Part shown: piece by piece, positions 27,192 through 35,795 of the stretch
Position numbering within the stretch: position 1 is the first letter of the stretch
How the letters are laid out: each line of letters opens with the position of its first letter
Assembly (NCBI GenBank): GCA_964581465.1
Contig: CAZOOP010000004.1
Location: forward strand, 1-64,000
DNA: 64,000 nt
Source: WJMB01 sp964581465
GTDB taxonomy: Bacteria > RBG-13-66-14
Reading direction: 5' to 3'
The notes under the pieces: generated by a model
Told to the model about the DNA's origin: nothing
Seen by the model: the letters and a program-made list of their open reading frames with translations, nothing else
The model's database searches: none
Made by a program: the position numbers and the translations under genes

Positions 27192-27737
27192 ATGGCCCGC
27201 AGTCCATCCGTCCTGACCGCTCTCGCACTCAGCCTGGTTCTGCTGCTGACCGCCTGCGGCGGCGGTGACATCAGCGAAGAGGAGTATCAGGAGGTGATGC
27301 GCGCCCTCGAAGAGGCCCGCGCCATGGGCGATCCCGAGGCCGCCGTCTACGAGGAGTTCGGTGTAACCCCCGAGGAGCTGCGCGGCTTCGAGGCCGAGCG
27401 CAGCGATGAGGAGCTGGCCGAGCTGCGTGGTCTGGATACCGAGTTGGGCGGCGTCCCCGACGAGGCGGCCGATCAGGCGATGAACGAGGAGGACTACGTC
27501 GAGGTCTTCGTCTTCATCGGCGGCCTGCAGTCCATGGGCCTGACGCCCGAGGAGGTCGACAGCCGGATGCAGAACAAGCTCGACGAGATGGGTTACAGCA
27601 CGACCGATCTCCAGGACTTCTCCGACTACGTCCAGAACACCCCGGAAATCAAAGAGTGCGTCGACGCCGCCATCGAAGAGCGTATCGCCTCGGGCGAGCA
27701 GATTATGATCGTCGAGGAGCCCCTCGAGCAGGAATAG
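27192..27737 (+). CDS. Acidic helical lipoprotein 3, two modules
   Basis: 181 aa with start ATG 27192 after AAAGGAGTCGCATT. The lipobox is LLTAC. Module one begins DISEEEYQEVMRALEEARAM and module two begins NEEDYVEVFVFIGGLQSMGL, followed by TTDLQDFSDYVQNTPEIKEC. The doubling within one protein shows the module is a real evolutionary unit of about 80 residues. Same orientation and short spacing as its neighbours. Confidence 0.75.
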   Translation: MARSPSVLTALALSLVLLLTACGGGDISEEEYQEVMRALEEARAMGDPEAAVYEEFGVTPEELRGFEAERSDEELAELRGLDTELGGVPDEAADQAMNEEDYVEVFVFIGGLQSMGLTPEEVDSRMQNKLDEMGYSTTDLQDFSDYVQNTPEIKECVDAAIEERIASGEQIMIVEEPLEQE

Positions 27738-27775
27738 TAACCACCAGACCTCAGCCCCCGACGGGGGAGTCGAGC

Positions 27776-28123
27776 ATGAAAAACCGCCCCGTGCTGATCG
27801 CCGTCCTCGCCGCCGCCGCCGTTGCCTTCCTATCCGGCTGCTCGGACGAAGTGAGCTCTGAGGAGTACGTCGCCGTCCTCGTCGCACAGCTCGAGGCCGC
27901 CGACGCCGGAGGCAACCCCGCCGCCGTCGTCGGGGATCACGGCCTTGACGCCGACGAGTTGGCCGCCTTCGAACTCGAAGTCTACACCGACGAGGCCCTG
28001 GCACGCGAGGTGACCGCGCTGCTGGTCAGCGATTACCCCCGGCAGGCTCGAACCTTCGGCCTGGGAGCCCCTGAGGAATCGGCCACGCATAACGCCACCA
28101 TCAACGGCGCTTTCGGTGACTAG
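27776..28123 (+). CDS. Acidic helical lipoprotein 4
   Basis: 115 aa. Start ATG 27776 follows GGGGGAGTCGAGC. The lipobox is FLSGC. The mature part begins SDEVSSEEYVAVLVAQLEAA and then has LDADELAAFELEVYTDEALA, the shortest form of the module. It ends close to the next gene, whose upstream GTG start (28116) would overlap this stop. Confidence 0.75.
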   Translation: MKNRPVLIAVLAAAAVAFLSGCSDEVSSEEYVAVLVAQLEAADAGGNPAAVVGDHGLDADELAAFELEVYTDEALAREVTALLVSDYPRQARTFGLGAPEESATHNATINGAFGD

Positions 28124-28124
28124 G

Positions 28125-28508
28125 ATGCCCAGCCGCCAGCTGTCTCTGCTGATCCTGGTCGGTACGCTGACGATCGCCTGTTCACAAAGCGGTTTCGATG
28201 ATGACGACTACGTCCGGCTGACCGTCGACATCTCCCTGATCGGCTCCTCCCGGCACCCCGGCGGTGGACCGCCGACCGATCCAGCCCAGCGCCGGGCTTG
28301 GCACCGCGAGGAGGTCGACGCCATCCTCGCCGAATACGGTATCACCGAGAACGACTACCTGGAGTACTCCCGCGCCCTCCACGATGAGCCCGCCCGCTAC
28401 AATGGGGTGCTCGACGAGATAGCCGAGGAGTTCCAGCGCCGCGACGAGGAGCTCGAGGACACGGAGGCCCCCGAAGAGGTCAAGCCGCCTCCCGGCTCCT
28501 TCGGCTAG
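28125..28508 (+). CDS. Acidic helical lipoprotein 5
   Basis: 127 aa from ATG 28125; GTG 28116 is an alternative that overlaps the previous stop. The signal ends TLTIAC. The module FDDDDYVRLTVDISLIGSSR plus EVDAILAEYGITENDYLEYS and RALHDEPARYNGVLDEIAEE is the member most like DUF4296 (a 'xILxxYGITxxxYxxS...P..Y..V.DEI' pattern). It is followed by the array terminator. Confidence 0.75.
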   Translation: MPSRQLSLLILVGTLTIACSQSGFDDDDYVRLTVDISLIGSSRHPGGGPPTDPAQRRAWHREEVDAILAEYGITENDYLEYSRALHDEPARYNGVLDEIAEEFQRRDEELEDTEAPEEVKPPPGSFG

Positions 28509-28513
28509 CAGAC

Positions 28514-28535
28514 AACGGCCCCCGCGGGGGCCGTT
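28514..28535 (+). terminator. Intrinsic terminator of the lipoprotein array
   Basis: Loop-less palindrome AACGGCCCCC/GCGGGGGCCGTT six bases after the last stop. There is no long T tract. Confidence 0.75.
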
Positions 28536-28665
28536 GGTACAGGACCGGGGCCGGTGTTCTTCCCAGGCGGGAACTCGTCTGCACGGAAGAGCCGGAAGCA
28601 CGTCGATTCCGACACACACCGTCATTCTTCGTCTGTGATCCCGACAAGACCCGCGAGGTCCGTTC

Positions 28666-29631
28666 TTGAGAACCGACACCGCCGCCCCTCCGGAAAGCAG
28701 CCGCGCCGATGAACCCCGCGTCGGCTTTCTCTGGGCCCTCACCAGCGTACTGATTCCCTCGGTGGTCTTTTACATCATCCCGGACCTGACCGGGCGGCTG
28801 GGTGTCTGGGGCACCAGCGCCGTCTGGTTCCCCTTGGCCGTCGGCTTCTACTTCCTGCTGGCCCTGTTGCTGGGCAAGCTGGATTGCCTGGTCATCCCCC
28901 GGGGGCAACGCCTCAAGGTGGTCCTGCTGGGGCTGATTCAAACCATCGGCACCGCGTGCTTCTTCTTCGCCCTGACCAACGCCGAGCCCGGCCTGGTCTC
29001 CTTCGTCAACAACCTGACCCCGGTGCTGGCTACCCTGGGCGGAATCCTGCTGCTCAAGGAGCGCTTCCGGCCCGCCCAGGCCCTGGGCGCCCTGCTGGTC
29101 GTGGCCGGCGCGATGATGCTGACCTACTACGACGAGAGCGGTTCGCTGACCGGCATCCTCTTCATGGCCGTCGGGTCGGTCTTCTACGCCGCCCACGGCT
29201 TGCTGGCCCGTCGGCTGACCGAGCACGTCGATCCCCTGGCCCTGGGTTTCTGGCGCACCGGGTTGATGGCCCTGGCCTTCGTCGCCCTGGCCGCTGTCCA
29301 AGGGGAGCTGATCTGGCCCACCGCCGGCGGGGATTGGCTGCTGCTGGCCTTGGGCGGCCTGCTGGGTCCCGTGGGCAGCATCTTTCCCTACTACCTGGCC
29401 CTGGAGCGCTGGGGCGTGGGCAAGGTTACCCTGGTGCGCGGTACCATGCCGCTGTGGGTACTGGTCTGGGGCCTGGTGTTGACGGGCGGCCTGCCGGCGC
29501 CGCTTCAACTCGTCGGCGGGGGATTGACCCTGGTCGGCACCGTGTTGATCGTCGTCTTCCGGCGACGCGATAGAGAAAAACCGCCCGCGTCGGATCCATC
29601 GTCGCCGGAAGGCTTGATTGAAAACGGTTGA
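28666..29631 (+). CDS. EamA/DMT-family transporter
   Basis: 321 aa with a TTG start at 28666 after GAGGTCCGTTC. Ten hydrophobic segments are arranged as two EamA repeats (about 20-155 and 165-300). The first contains TIGTACFFFALTNAEPGLVS and PVLATLGGILLLKERF, the latter the conserved end of an EamA unit. The second ends FPYYLALERWGVGKVTLVRG and VGGGLTLVGTVLIVVF. It is a probable inner-membrane metabolite exporter or drug/metabolite transporter of unknown substrate. Confidence 0.85.
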   Translation: MRTDTAAPPESSRADEPRVGFLWALTSVLIPSVVFYIIPDLTGRLGVWGTSAVWFPLAVGFYFLLALLLGKLDCLVIPRGQRLKVVLLGLIQTIGTACFFFALTNAEPGLVSFVNNLTPVLATLGGILLLKERFRPAQALGALLVVAGAMMLTYYDESGSLTGILFMAVGSVFYAAHGLLARRLTEHVDPLALGFWRTGLMALAFVALAAVQGELIWPTAGGDWLLLALGGLLGPVGSIFPYYLALERWGVGKVTLVRGTMPLWVLVWGLVLTGGLPAPLQLVGGGLTLVGTVLIVVFRRRDREKPPASDPSSPEGLIENG

Positions 29632-30146
29632 AGGGCGGCATCCCCAGCCGGGAGGAAAACCGTCAATCACGGCGCGTCGAGGTGGCAAGGATCATTCTCG
29701 GGCTCATACCAAGAAACCGGAAAGCATCCATCACGCGGCAAGCCGCTCCGAGAAAGGGCCTTGACGATTGCCCGGAGCGGGGCGTCAATACGTGGAGATG
29801 GATAACGGTCATAAGCGCCAAAGCAGGCGATAGATCGCCGTCAACAGGTCCTCGACCCACGGCTGGCTCGCCTCCTGGGCGGAACCGCCAATCTCGACTA
29901 CTCTTCACGTGACGGATGTATCGCTCATCATCGGGCTAGTCGGCAGGCTGAAATTACGATTCGATCCGGACAGGGTACGCGATACCCACGGGAATCGCCC
30001 TTCATCCACTTCTGGAGCTCCCAGCGCTACGACCATCATCTTCGAAAACCGAACGGCCAAAGCTGATCGAGAGAACCGGCAACCGTATCTCCATCCACTA
30101 CCGTACGCCGTCGCGGACCAAGCCCTCAACCGCCGATCCGGCGCCG
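29632..30146. other. Intergenic with a degenerate repeat copy
   Basis: No gene. About 29935-30000 contains a diverged copy of the CGATTCGATCCGGACAGGGT repeat seen at 10.64 and 49.95 kb. Confidence 0.45.
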
Positions 30147-30337
30147 CCGGAGACCTTTGCCAAACAATCACTGGGCAAATGCGCCGTCGATAACTCCGAA
30201 CGGGAGGCTGTGGCACGTTTCTTGCAGCAGGGCGGGGCCGCCGCCGGGACGTTCCAGCCGCGGACTCCGCAAGAAACGTGCCACAGCCGGGCGCGAAGGC
30301 AGGCGCCGCGTGTGCCGTGTTTGGCAAAGGTCTCCGG
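30147..30337 (+). repeat. Nested inverted-repeat element R4
   Basis: Outer arms are CCGGAGACCTTTGCCAAACA at 30147-30166 and its exact complement at 30318-30337. Inner arms are GGCTGTGGCACGTTTCTTGC at 30206-30225 and its complement at 30269-30288. The gaps are 39 and 29 bp. It ends 25 bp before the start codon of the methyltransferase gene, so it would lie in that gene's leader if transcribed from upstream. Confidence 0.9.
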
Positions 30338-30362
30338 ATATTGCTTCCGAAGGGAGAAGGCC

Positions 30363-31172
30363 GTGGATGATTACCTCGAGGCCAACCGCGCTCACTGGGA
30401 CGAGATCGTCGCGCCGCACCGCGCCGGCGATTTCTATGACGTTGAGGGCTTCATCGCCGGCAAGCCCCGGCTGGACCCGCTGGTACGTGAAGCCCTGGGT
30501 GAGATCGAGGGCAGGAAGGTGCTGCACCTGCAGTGCCACTTCGGTCTGGACACCCTGGACCTGTCCCGCCTGGGGGCGCTTCCAGTCGGGGTGGATTTCT
30601 CGTCTCGAGCAGTGGAGGCGGCCCGGGAGCTGGCCGCCGAGACGGGGTTGGAAGCCCGCTTCGTTCAGGCCGTCGTCGGCGAGGTTCAGGCGACGTTGCG
30701 GGAGACCTTCGAGTTGGTTTTCACCAGCTACGGGGTGTTGACATGGCTGCCCGAGCTGGCCTCCTGGGCCCGGGACATCGCGGCCTGTCTGGATCCCGGC
30801 GGCCGCGTGGTGGTAATCGACTCCCACCCGACGGCGATGGTCTTCGACGATGAAGTGGAGGATACCGAGCTACGTGTCCGCTATCCCTATTTCGAGGCGG
30901 CGGCGATGCGCTTCCGGGAACAGGCGACCTACGCGGTCGGCGGGCTGGCCCTCGAGCACGACGTGACCTACGAATGGATGCACCCGATTGAAGAGATCGT
31001 GATGAGCCTGCTGGAGGCCGGTTTGCGCCTGACGGTGTTGCGCGAGTACCCCTTCGCGGCCTGGCGGATGTACCCCTGGCTGGAGCGGGGGGAGGACGGC
31101 TTTTGGCGGCTGCCCGGCGGACGCCGTGATATTCCCTTGCTGCTGCGCGTCGAGGCCGTCAAGCCGAAGTAG
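30363..31172 (+). CDS. Class I SAM-dependent methyltransferase
   Basis: 269 aa with a GTG start at 30363 after GGGAGAAGGCC; an open frame further upstream only runs through element R4. Motif I is replaced by VLHLQCHFGLDTLDLSRLGA, in the form 'hxCxxGxxTLxLAxxGA' typical of the UbiE-like family, then VGVDFSSRAVEAARELAAET and FELVFTSYGVLTWL. The C-terminal part (YEWMHPIEEIVMSLLEAGLR, WRMYPWLERGEDGFWRLPGG) is characteristic of a common but uncharacterised methyltransferase group. Substrate unknown. The gene downstream is a truncated methyltransferase. Confidence 0.85.
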   Translation: MDDYLEANRAHWDEIVAPHRAGDFYDVEGFIAGKPRLDPLVREALGEIEGRKVLHLQCHFGLDTLDLSRLGALPVGVDFSSRAVEAARELAAETGLEARFVQAVVGEVQATLRETFELVFTSYGVLTWLPELASWARDIAACLDPGGRVVVIDSHPTAMVFDDEVEDTELRVRYPYFEAAAMRFREQATYAVGGLALEHDVTYEWMHPIEEIVMSLLEAGLRLTVLREYPFAAWRMYPWLERGEDGFWRLPGGRRDIPLLLRVEAVKPK

Positions 31173-31183
31173 TGGGAGGCCGT

Positions 31184-31636
31184 GTGCGTTGGTGGAGCGT
31201 TGTCCTGATCGCCCTCGGGTCGATCGTCTTCCTGCACTCGGTGGTGTTGCGCGCCTGCGGCGTAGTGCTGGTCGCCCTGGACCTCCAGGCCGGGATGCTG
31301 CGCCTGTTCCAGCGGAAGCTGGCCCGCAAGCGCTACCGTGATGCGGCGGAGCTGATCACACCGGTTCAAGCCTCGGCGACAGCGCGGCCCTTTGTCGACG
31401 GCGCTTTCGACGCCCTCTATCTGGTCTGCGCTCTGCACGAGATTCAGGATCGCGACGCACCCCTGGCCGAGTTCCGCCGTGTTCCGCGCCCCGACGGTCT
31501 GCTGGCCGTGGTCGAGTTCCGCCCCGACCCCGATTACCGGTTGCGCGGCACGACACGGCGCGTTGTCGAGTCCCGGTGGTTCTCCCACGAGGTGACAGGC
31601 GGGTTGCTCTGGAGCTACACCGCCCGCTTCCGTTGA
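31184..31636 (+). pseudogene. Methyltransferase with deleted SAM-binding core
   Basis: About 150 aa from GTG 31184 after GGGAGG. The C-terminal part looks like a class I methyltransferase (VALDLQAGMLRLFQRKLARK, DGAFDALYLVCALHEIQD, EFRRVPRPDGLLAVVEFRPD). The N-terminal part is a membrane segment (WWSVVLIALGSIVFLHSVVL) running straight into VALDLQ. The glycine-rich motif I that should precede VALD is missing, so SAM binding is unlikely. Internal deletion is the simplest explanation. It overlaps no gene and may be translated after the methyltransferase at 30363. Confidence 0.6.
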
Positions 31637-31923
31637 TTCGCCTAGCGTCGCGCTGTGCTCGTTCGCGTATGTGTTAATACGCCCCGCCGCTGGGAGTTTT
31701 TACCCCGTACGTCTTTGCGTTGACTGTTAATGAGCCGCCGATGGTCAGCGGCTTCCTCGCCCGAGTGCTTTATCCGGGTTAAACGGTCCGTAACCCTTGA
31801 CGCTGGTACGTTTTTTGCATAGTTTAAGGATGAGCCTCTCCGAGTCTCACCACTTCATTGTATCGTCACAGTATCGTCGTATCCCGCACCGCCGGTTCGG
31901 TGGTCGCCACTGATTGGCCGACA

Positions 31924-33876
31924 ATGAAAACCCTCCGCCGCCTCTGTTTCCCGACACTGTTGCTCCTGCTGCTCACAGCGGCAGCTTCGGCGGACGCCGA
32001 GGGCGAGCGTCCCGGCGACAGTCTGCGGGAGCTGGCCGAGCGGGCGGCGGGTTCCCTGGAGCTCGATTTCCTCCTCAGCGGCCTCGAGGCCGGAGCCGAG
32101 CCCCGCAGCGTCGCCGTGCCCCAGAGCGATTGGGCCAGGGTAAGCCTGACCCGGGGACGGGTGATCCTCCTCGATGACGCGGGCGAGCGCCCCCTGCCCG
32201 ACGACGCCGTGCTGACCACGGGGCAGATCGTGGGCACGGGCGAGGTCTCTTCGACGGTGCTGGCCGTTTCCTCGGCCCGAGTGACCCTGCAACCCGACAG
32301 CGCTCTGCGCCTGGATGCCCGCGTGGAAAGCGGCGGCGTCGGTCGCACCCTGTTGGAGCTCCTCTACGGCCGGGCCCGCGCCGTCATCGAAACGGTTCTG
32401 GACGACGGCGAGGAGTTCAGCATCAGCGGTCCAACGGCGGTGGCCCTGGTGCGCGGCACCGATTTCGAGGTCGCCGTGCCCCGGCCAGGGGTGACCACGG
32501 TGGCGGTCCATCGCGGCGTCGTCGAGGTCATCCCCCACTTCGACGGACGTCCCCGGGGCGAGCCGATCCTGCTCGAGGCCGGCCGGGGGATCGTCGTCGG
32601 CGAGCATGATCAGGTGTTGCGCGAACTCAGCGAACCGCCGGAACCTCGTGGACCCGAAACGGGCGAGGAGTTGGTCTTCGCCCCCGGCTCGCCGCGTCGA
32701 ATCGAGCTCGCCTGGAGCGCCGCCGAGAACGTCGAGCGGGTGCGCTTGCAGTTGGCCGAGGACGCCGAGTTCAGCAGCCTCCTGCGTGATGAGATGCTAC
32801 CGGCCGTCGCCCCCGTCCGCTTCGAGCTGCCCCCCGGTGAGTACCACTGGCGCCTGGCCGCCGAGGACGATGTCGGTTTGCTGGGACCCTTCGGCCCGGC
32901 GCGGAGCTTCAGCGTCGCCGTCGACGACGTGCCGCCGGAGCTGTACATCGAAGGCTGGGAGCTCGGTTCCGGAGGGCGCGCCATCGTCGTCTGGGGTCGG
33001 GCCGACGAGGCCGCCCACTTGGTCGTCGGCTCGCAACCCGTATCCCTGGACGGTGACGGCTCCTTCCGCGCCACTCTGCCCACCGAGCTCTACGACGGCG
33101 CCGTACCCCTGATCGTCCGCGATGAGGTCGGCAACTCAGCAGAGCACCGCCTGGTCTACCATCTGCCGCGCCTGCCCCTGGGGCTGGCCGGTCCCGGCGG
33201 GGCCAGCGGTCTGACCAGCCTGCACTTCGCCCGCAGCCTGGAGGCCTGGGACCTCCGTGCCGGTCTGGGAGCCGAACTGAGTTATCCCGCCGCGGATTCC
33301 GTCGATCCCCACCGCCGCAGCCGGGCCGAGCTAAACCTGGCCCTGGGCCTGGGCGGCTGGGGCGAGCTGGCCGTCGAAACCCCCTACTCGGCCCTGGTCC
33401 ACGGCGAGGCCCAAACCCTGGCCGGAATGGGCGATCTGCGCCTGACAGCCAAGGTCGGTCCGCCGTCGCCCGACGACTTCGCCTACGCCGTCTACTCCGA
33501 ACTGGAGCTGCCCACCGCCGAGCTCAACGACAACGCCGACCTGGGTCCGGAGACTCCGAACGACCGGGCCGTGGTCACCTCCGGCGTCGCCCTCCAGGCT
33601 GACCTGGCTCCCTTCACCCTGCTGGGCAACCTGGACTATCTCTTCGGCGACGACGGCGGCTTCGGTTACGGCCTGGGCGCCGTCTGGGCCGCCGCCGACT
33701 GGCTCTCCCTCTCGACGGCCTTCAACGGCGAGCCCGGCGCCGATTTCAACTCCGACGCCCGGATCACTCCGGGGGTTCACTTCGGTCTGGGCGACCTCCA
33801 GCTCAACCTTCACGGCGCCCTCTACCTCGACGGCCGTACCGATCTGGGTCTGGACATCATCCTGTTCCAGCTCTAA
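31924..33876 (+). CDS. FecR-domain protein fused to outer-membrane barrel
   Basis: 650 aa from ATG 31924; the ribosome site is weak. A signal peptide (MKTLRRLCFPTLLLLLLTAA) is followed by a FecR-like domain at about 70-200 (VSLTRGRVILLDD, LTTGQIVGTGE, LLYGRARAVIET, GPTAVALVRGTDFEVAV). A fibronectin/Ig-like part at 220-410 has LVFAPGSPRRIELAWSAAEN and ELPPGEYHWRLAAEDD. The C-terminal barrel of about 200 residues (LNLALGLGGWGELAVETPYS, FAYAVYSELELPTAELND) ends TDLGLDIILFQL. FecR domains usually signal from periplasm to cytoplasm; here the domain is tied to an outer-membrane barrel with no sigma factor nearby. Confidence 0.8.
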   Translation: MKTLRRLCFPTLLLLLLTAAASADAEGERPGDSLRELAERAAGSLELDFLLSGLEAGAEPRSVAVPQSDWARVSLTRGRVILLDDAGERPLPDDAVLTTGQIVGTGEVSSTVLAVSSARVTLQPDSALRLDARVESGGVGRTLLELLYGRARAVIETVLDDGEEFSISGPTAVALVRGTDFEVAVPRPGVTTVAVHRGVVEVIPHFDGRPRGEPILLEAGRGIVVGEHDQVLRELSEPPEPRGPETGEELVFAPGSPRRIELAWSAAENVERVRLQLAEDAEFSSLLRDEMLPAVAPVRFELPPGEYHWRLAAEDDVGLLGPFGPARSFSVAVDDVPPELYIEGWELGSGGRAIVVWGRADEAAHLVVGSQPVSLDGDGSFRATLPTELYDGAVPLIVRDEVGNSAEHRLVYHLPRLPLGLAGPGGASGLTSLHFARSLEAWDLRAGLGAELSYPAADSVDPHRRSRAELNLALGLGGWGELAVETPYSALVHGEAQTLAGMGDLRLTAKVGPPSPDDFAYAVYSELELPTAELNDNADLGPETPNDRAVVTSGVALQADLAPFTLLGNLDYLFGDDGGFGYGLGAVWAAADWLSLSTAFNGEPGADFNSDARITPGVHFGLGDLQLNLHGALYLDGRTDLGLDIILFQL

Positions 33877-34211
33877 CTAACCGTCGGGGGGTTTCGCCCC
33901 CCACGACCACCGGCTCGCTTTGTGTATCCGGTTGAAGCACACCAACCGGGGAGTCCGTAGCGTCGCCGAGTCGTCGCGGGAAACCCTATCTACTTGCGGA
34001 TGCTCCAGTCGCAGGGCCGGAGAGTCGAGTGTTCGCATTTCTTTGCTCTTTTCACCGGCTTCCTTAATCGCTCTCACGGCATCTCACGCTCCGCGATGAT
34101 TCCCCCGCCGGCGGCGCGCACCACCGCTGCCTCACCGCTGTATCATCCCTCGGATAGCATCGACTGCGGTGTAGTGGCAAATCCGCCGTTGGAAGCAAAC
34201 CAGCGCTAACG
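33877..34211. other. Intergenic, nothing recognised
   Basis: About 335 bp with no gene, repeat or clear promoter. Confidence 0.5.
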
Positions 34212-34682
34212 ATGACCAAAGTCTCCTCGCAAAGCTTCAGCATTCTCATTGTCCTGCTCGCGCTGCTGAACGCTCGCGGCGCCGAGGCCAACCTGCGCGC
34301 CCCCGGTCCCGCCGACGAGCCGGGTACCCCGGAGCACGCCCTGGCGAGCTTTCTCACCGCCCTCTTCGAGGATGACGCCGCCGCCGTCGCCGAGCTCTAC
34401 GATACCTCGCCCACTTGGAACGGAGATTGGCGTGAGCTGACCGCCGACAACCGGCTTTTCCTCGCCGAGGCCCTCGAGCCCGATCTGGAGTACTCCTATA
34501 CACCGCCGCGTCCCGTCGAAGACGCCTCGAATCTGGAAGAGCTTCTCGGGCCGGAGCGCGCCATCGTCGCCAGTGAGCTGATCCAGATCGTCGACGACGT
34601 GTGGATCAGCCGGACTTACCACTTCCTCCTGGAGAACCGGGAGGGGGATTGGAGGGTGATCCTCTTCGATGAAGCCCCCTAA
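34212..34682 (+). CDS. Secreted NTF2-like protein (probable)
   Basis: 156 aa from ATG 34212. A signal peptide (SFSILIVLLALLNARGAEA) precedes a small alpha+beta domain: TPEHALASFLTALFEDDAAA, VAELYDTSPTW, and a final strand pair DVWISRTYHFLLENREGDWR and VILFDEAP. Helix-first then a curved sheet with WRV near the end is the NTF2/DUF4878 pattern. It overlaps the start of the next gene by 14 bp, so the two are translated together. Confidence 0.65.
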   Translation: MTKVSSQSFSILIVLLALLNARGAEANLRAPGPADEPGTPEHALASFLTALFEDDAAAVAELYDTSPTWNGDWRELTADNRLFLAEALEPDLEYSYTPPRPVEDASNLEELLGPERAIVASELIQIVDDVWISRTYHFLLENREGDWRVILFDEAP

Positions 34683-35508
34683 ACCAACCCTGATCATCGC
34701 TCTGGCCGTCCTGGCGGCCCCGGCCCTCGCCGCCACGGTGGCCGAGCTGGCCGCCGCACCCGAGAGTACCGACTTCGCCGCCTCCGTATCAGCCATCGAC
34801 GACGCGGACCTGCTGCGCGGTCTCGACGAAATCGCCGACGACGAATCCCTGGGCGAGGCCCGCCGGCTCGAACTCCTCGAACCCTTCGCCGACATCCCGA
34901 AGGGCGGCCGAGCACTGGCCCGCCTGGACTCCGATCTGGCCATCCTGGCCCTGGCCGCCGGGCTGCCCGACAACCTGCCCCTGCTGCTCCAGATCTACTC
35001 GGGCGAAGAGGAGATCGTCGGCGAGCGAATCACCGCCGCCCTCTACTTCGGACGGGAACGGATCGAGGCTCTGCTCGAGGGTATCGCCGCCGGTGGCTCG
35101 GACAACGCTCCAGCCGCCGCCGCCGTCCTCTACGACACCTTCGGCCGAATCTTCATCGAACCCCTGATCGCCGCCCTGAACCTCGAGGGCCGCCCCCCCG
35201 TCGTCGCCGCCGTGGCCCTGCGCGAGGCCGAAGAAGCCGCTTACCAGGCCCTCCTCGACGCCGTGCGCGCCGGTCGCGACGGCGCCATCGCCTTCGCCCC
35301 GCTGATCTTCGCCGCCGGGGGCCAGCCCGCCGTCACCTTCCTCGACGCCTATCTCGAAAGCCCGGACCTCGACGTGCGCCGCCTGGCCGTCACCGTCCTC
35401 AGCCGCCTCACCGGCAAGGACTACGGCTACATGATGGACTACGAGGCCGACGCCGACGACTACCGCCGCGAGGGACTGCCCCTCCCCCCGGAACTCGAAG
35501 AAAACTAG
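34669..35508 (+). CDS. Secreted HEAT-repeat-like protein
   Basis: 279 aa from ATG 34669, inside the end of the previous gene. The signal peptide is MKPPKPTLIIALAVLAAPALA. The rest is alanine- and leucine-rich helical repeats (DSDLAILALAAGLPDNLPLL, RITAALYFGRERIEALLEGI, RPPVVAAVALREAEEAAYQA, LDVRRLAVTVLSRLTGKDYG). The last has the LDVRR.A...L..LTGKDYGYD-like ending seen in bacterial HEAT proteins. It is probably a periplasmic scaffold acting with the upstream protein. Confidence 0.7.
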   Translation: MKPPKPTLIIALAVLAAPALAATVAELAAAPESTDFAASVSAIDDADLLRGLDEIADDESLGEARRLELLEPFADIPKGGRALARLDSDLAILALAAGLPDNLPLLLQIYSGEEEIVGERITAALYFGRERIEALLEGIAAGGSDNAPAAAAVLYDTFGRIFIEPLIAALNLEGRPPVVAAVALREAEEAAYQALLDAVRAGRDGAIAFAPLIFAAGGQPAVTFLDAYLESPDLDVRRLAVTVLSRLTGKDYGYMMDYEADADDYRREGLPLPPELEEN

Positions 35509-35531
35509 CCGCGTTCACAATCCCAACCGCA

Positions 35532-35562
35532 GCAAGGACCCCCGCGGGGGTCCTTGCTTTAT
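35532..35562 (+). terminator. Intrinsic terminator
   Basis: GCAAGGACCCCCG/CGGGGGTCCTTGC followed by TTTATT, 24 bp after the stop of the 34669 gene. Confidence 0.9.
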
Positions 35563-35610
35563 TAACGAACCGGTTCACACCGACGACGTATTGCGTTCCC
35601 GTCCCACCGC

Positions 35611-35793
35611 GCGACAGCGGCCGCGAATTGGCACCACCCGGTGGTTAACAGGTTATCCGGCCCCGGCTTTGGCACGTTTCTTGCGGAGTGGCGCGCGGGA
35701 TCCGGCGATAGGCCGCCCCGCCCTGCTGCAAGAAACGTGCCAAAGCCGGGGCCGGGCGGTCGTGGAGGGTGGGGTTTGCGCGGCCGCGGTCGC
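35611..35793 (-). repeat. Nested inverted-repeat element R5 (reverse orientation)
   Basis: Inner arms are 28 bp at 35657-35684 and 35728-35755 (core GGCTTTGGCACGTTTCTTGC). Outer arms are GCGACAGCGGCCGCG at 35611-35625 and CGCGGCCGCGGTCGC at 35779-35793, with one mismatch. Its right end is 3 bp from the stop codon of the 924-aa gene. Confidence 0.85.
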
Positions 35794-35795
35794 GT

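Noticed and set aside
31800..31820. GGTACGTTTTTTGC resembling half of an R inner arm
   Set aside because: There is no matching second arm or outer arm nearby.
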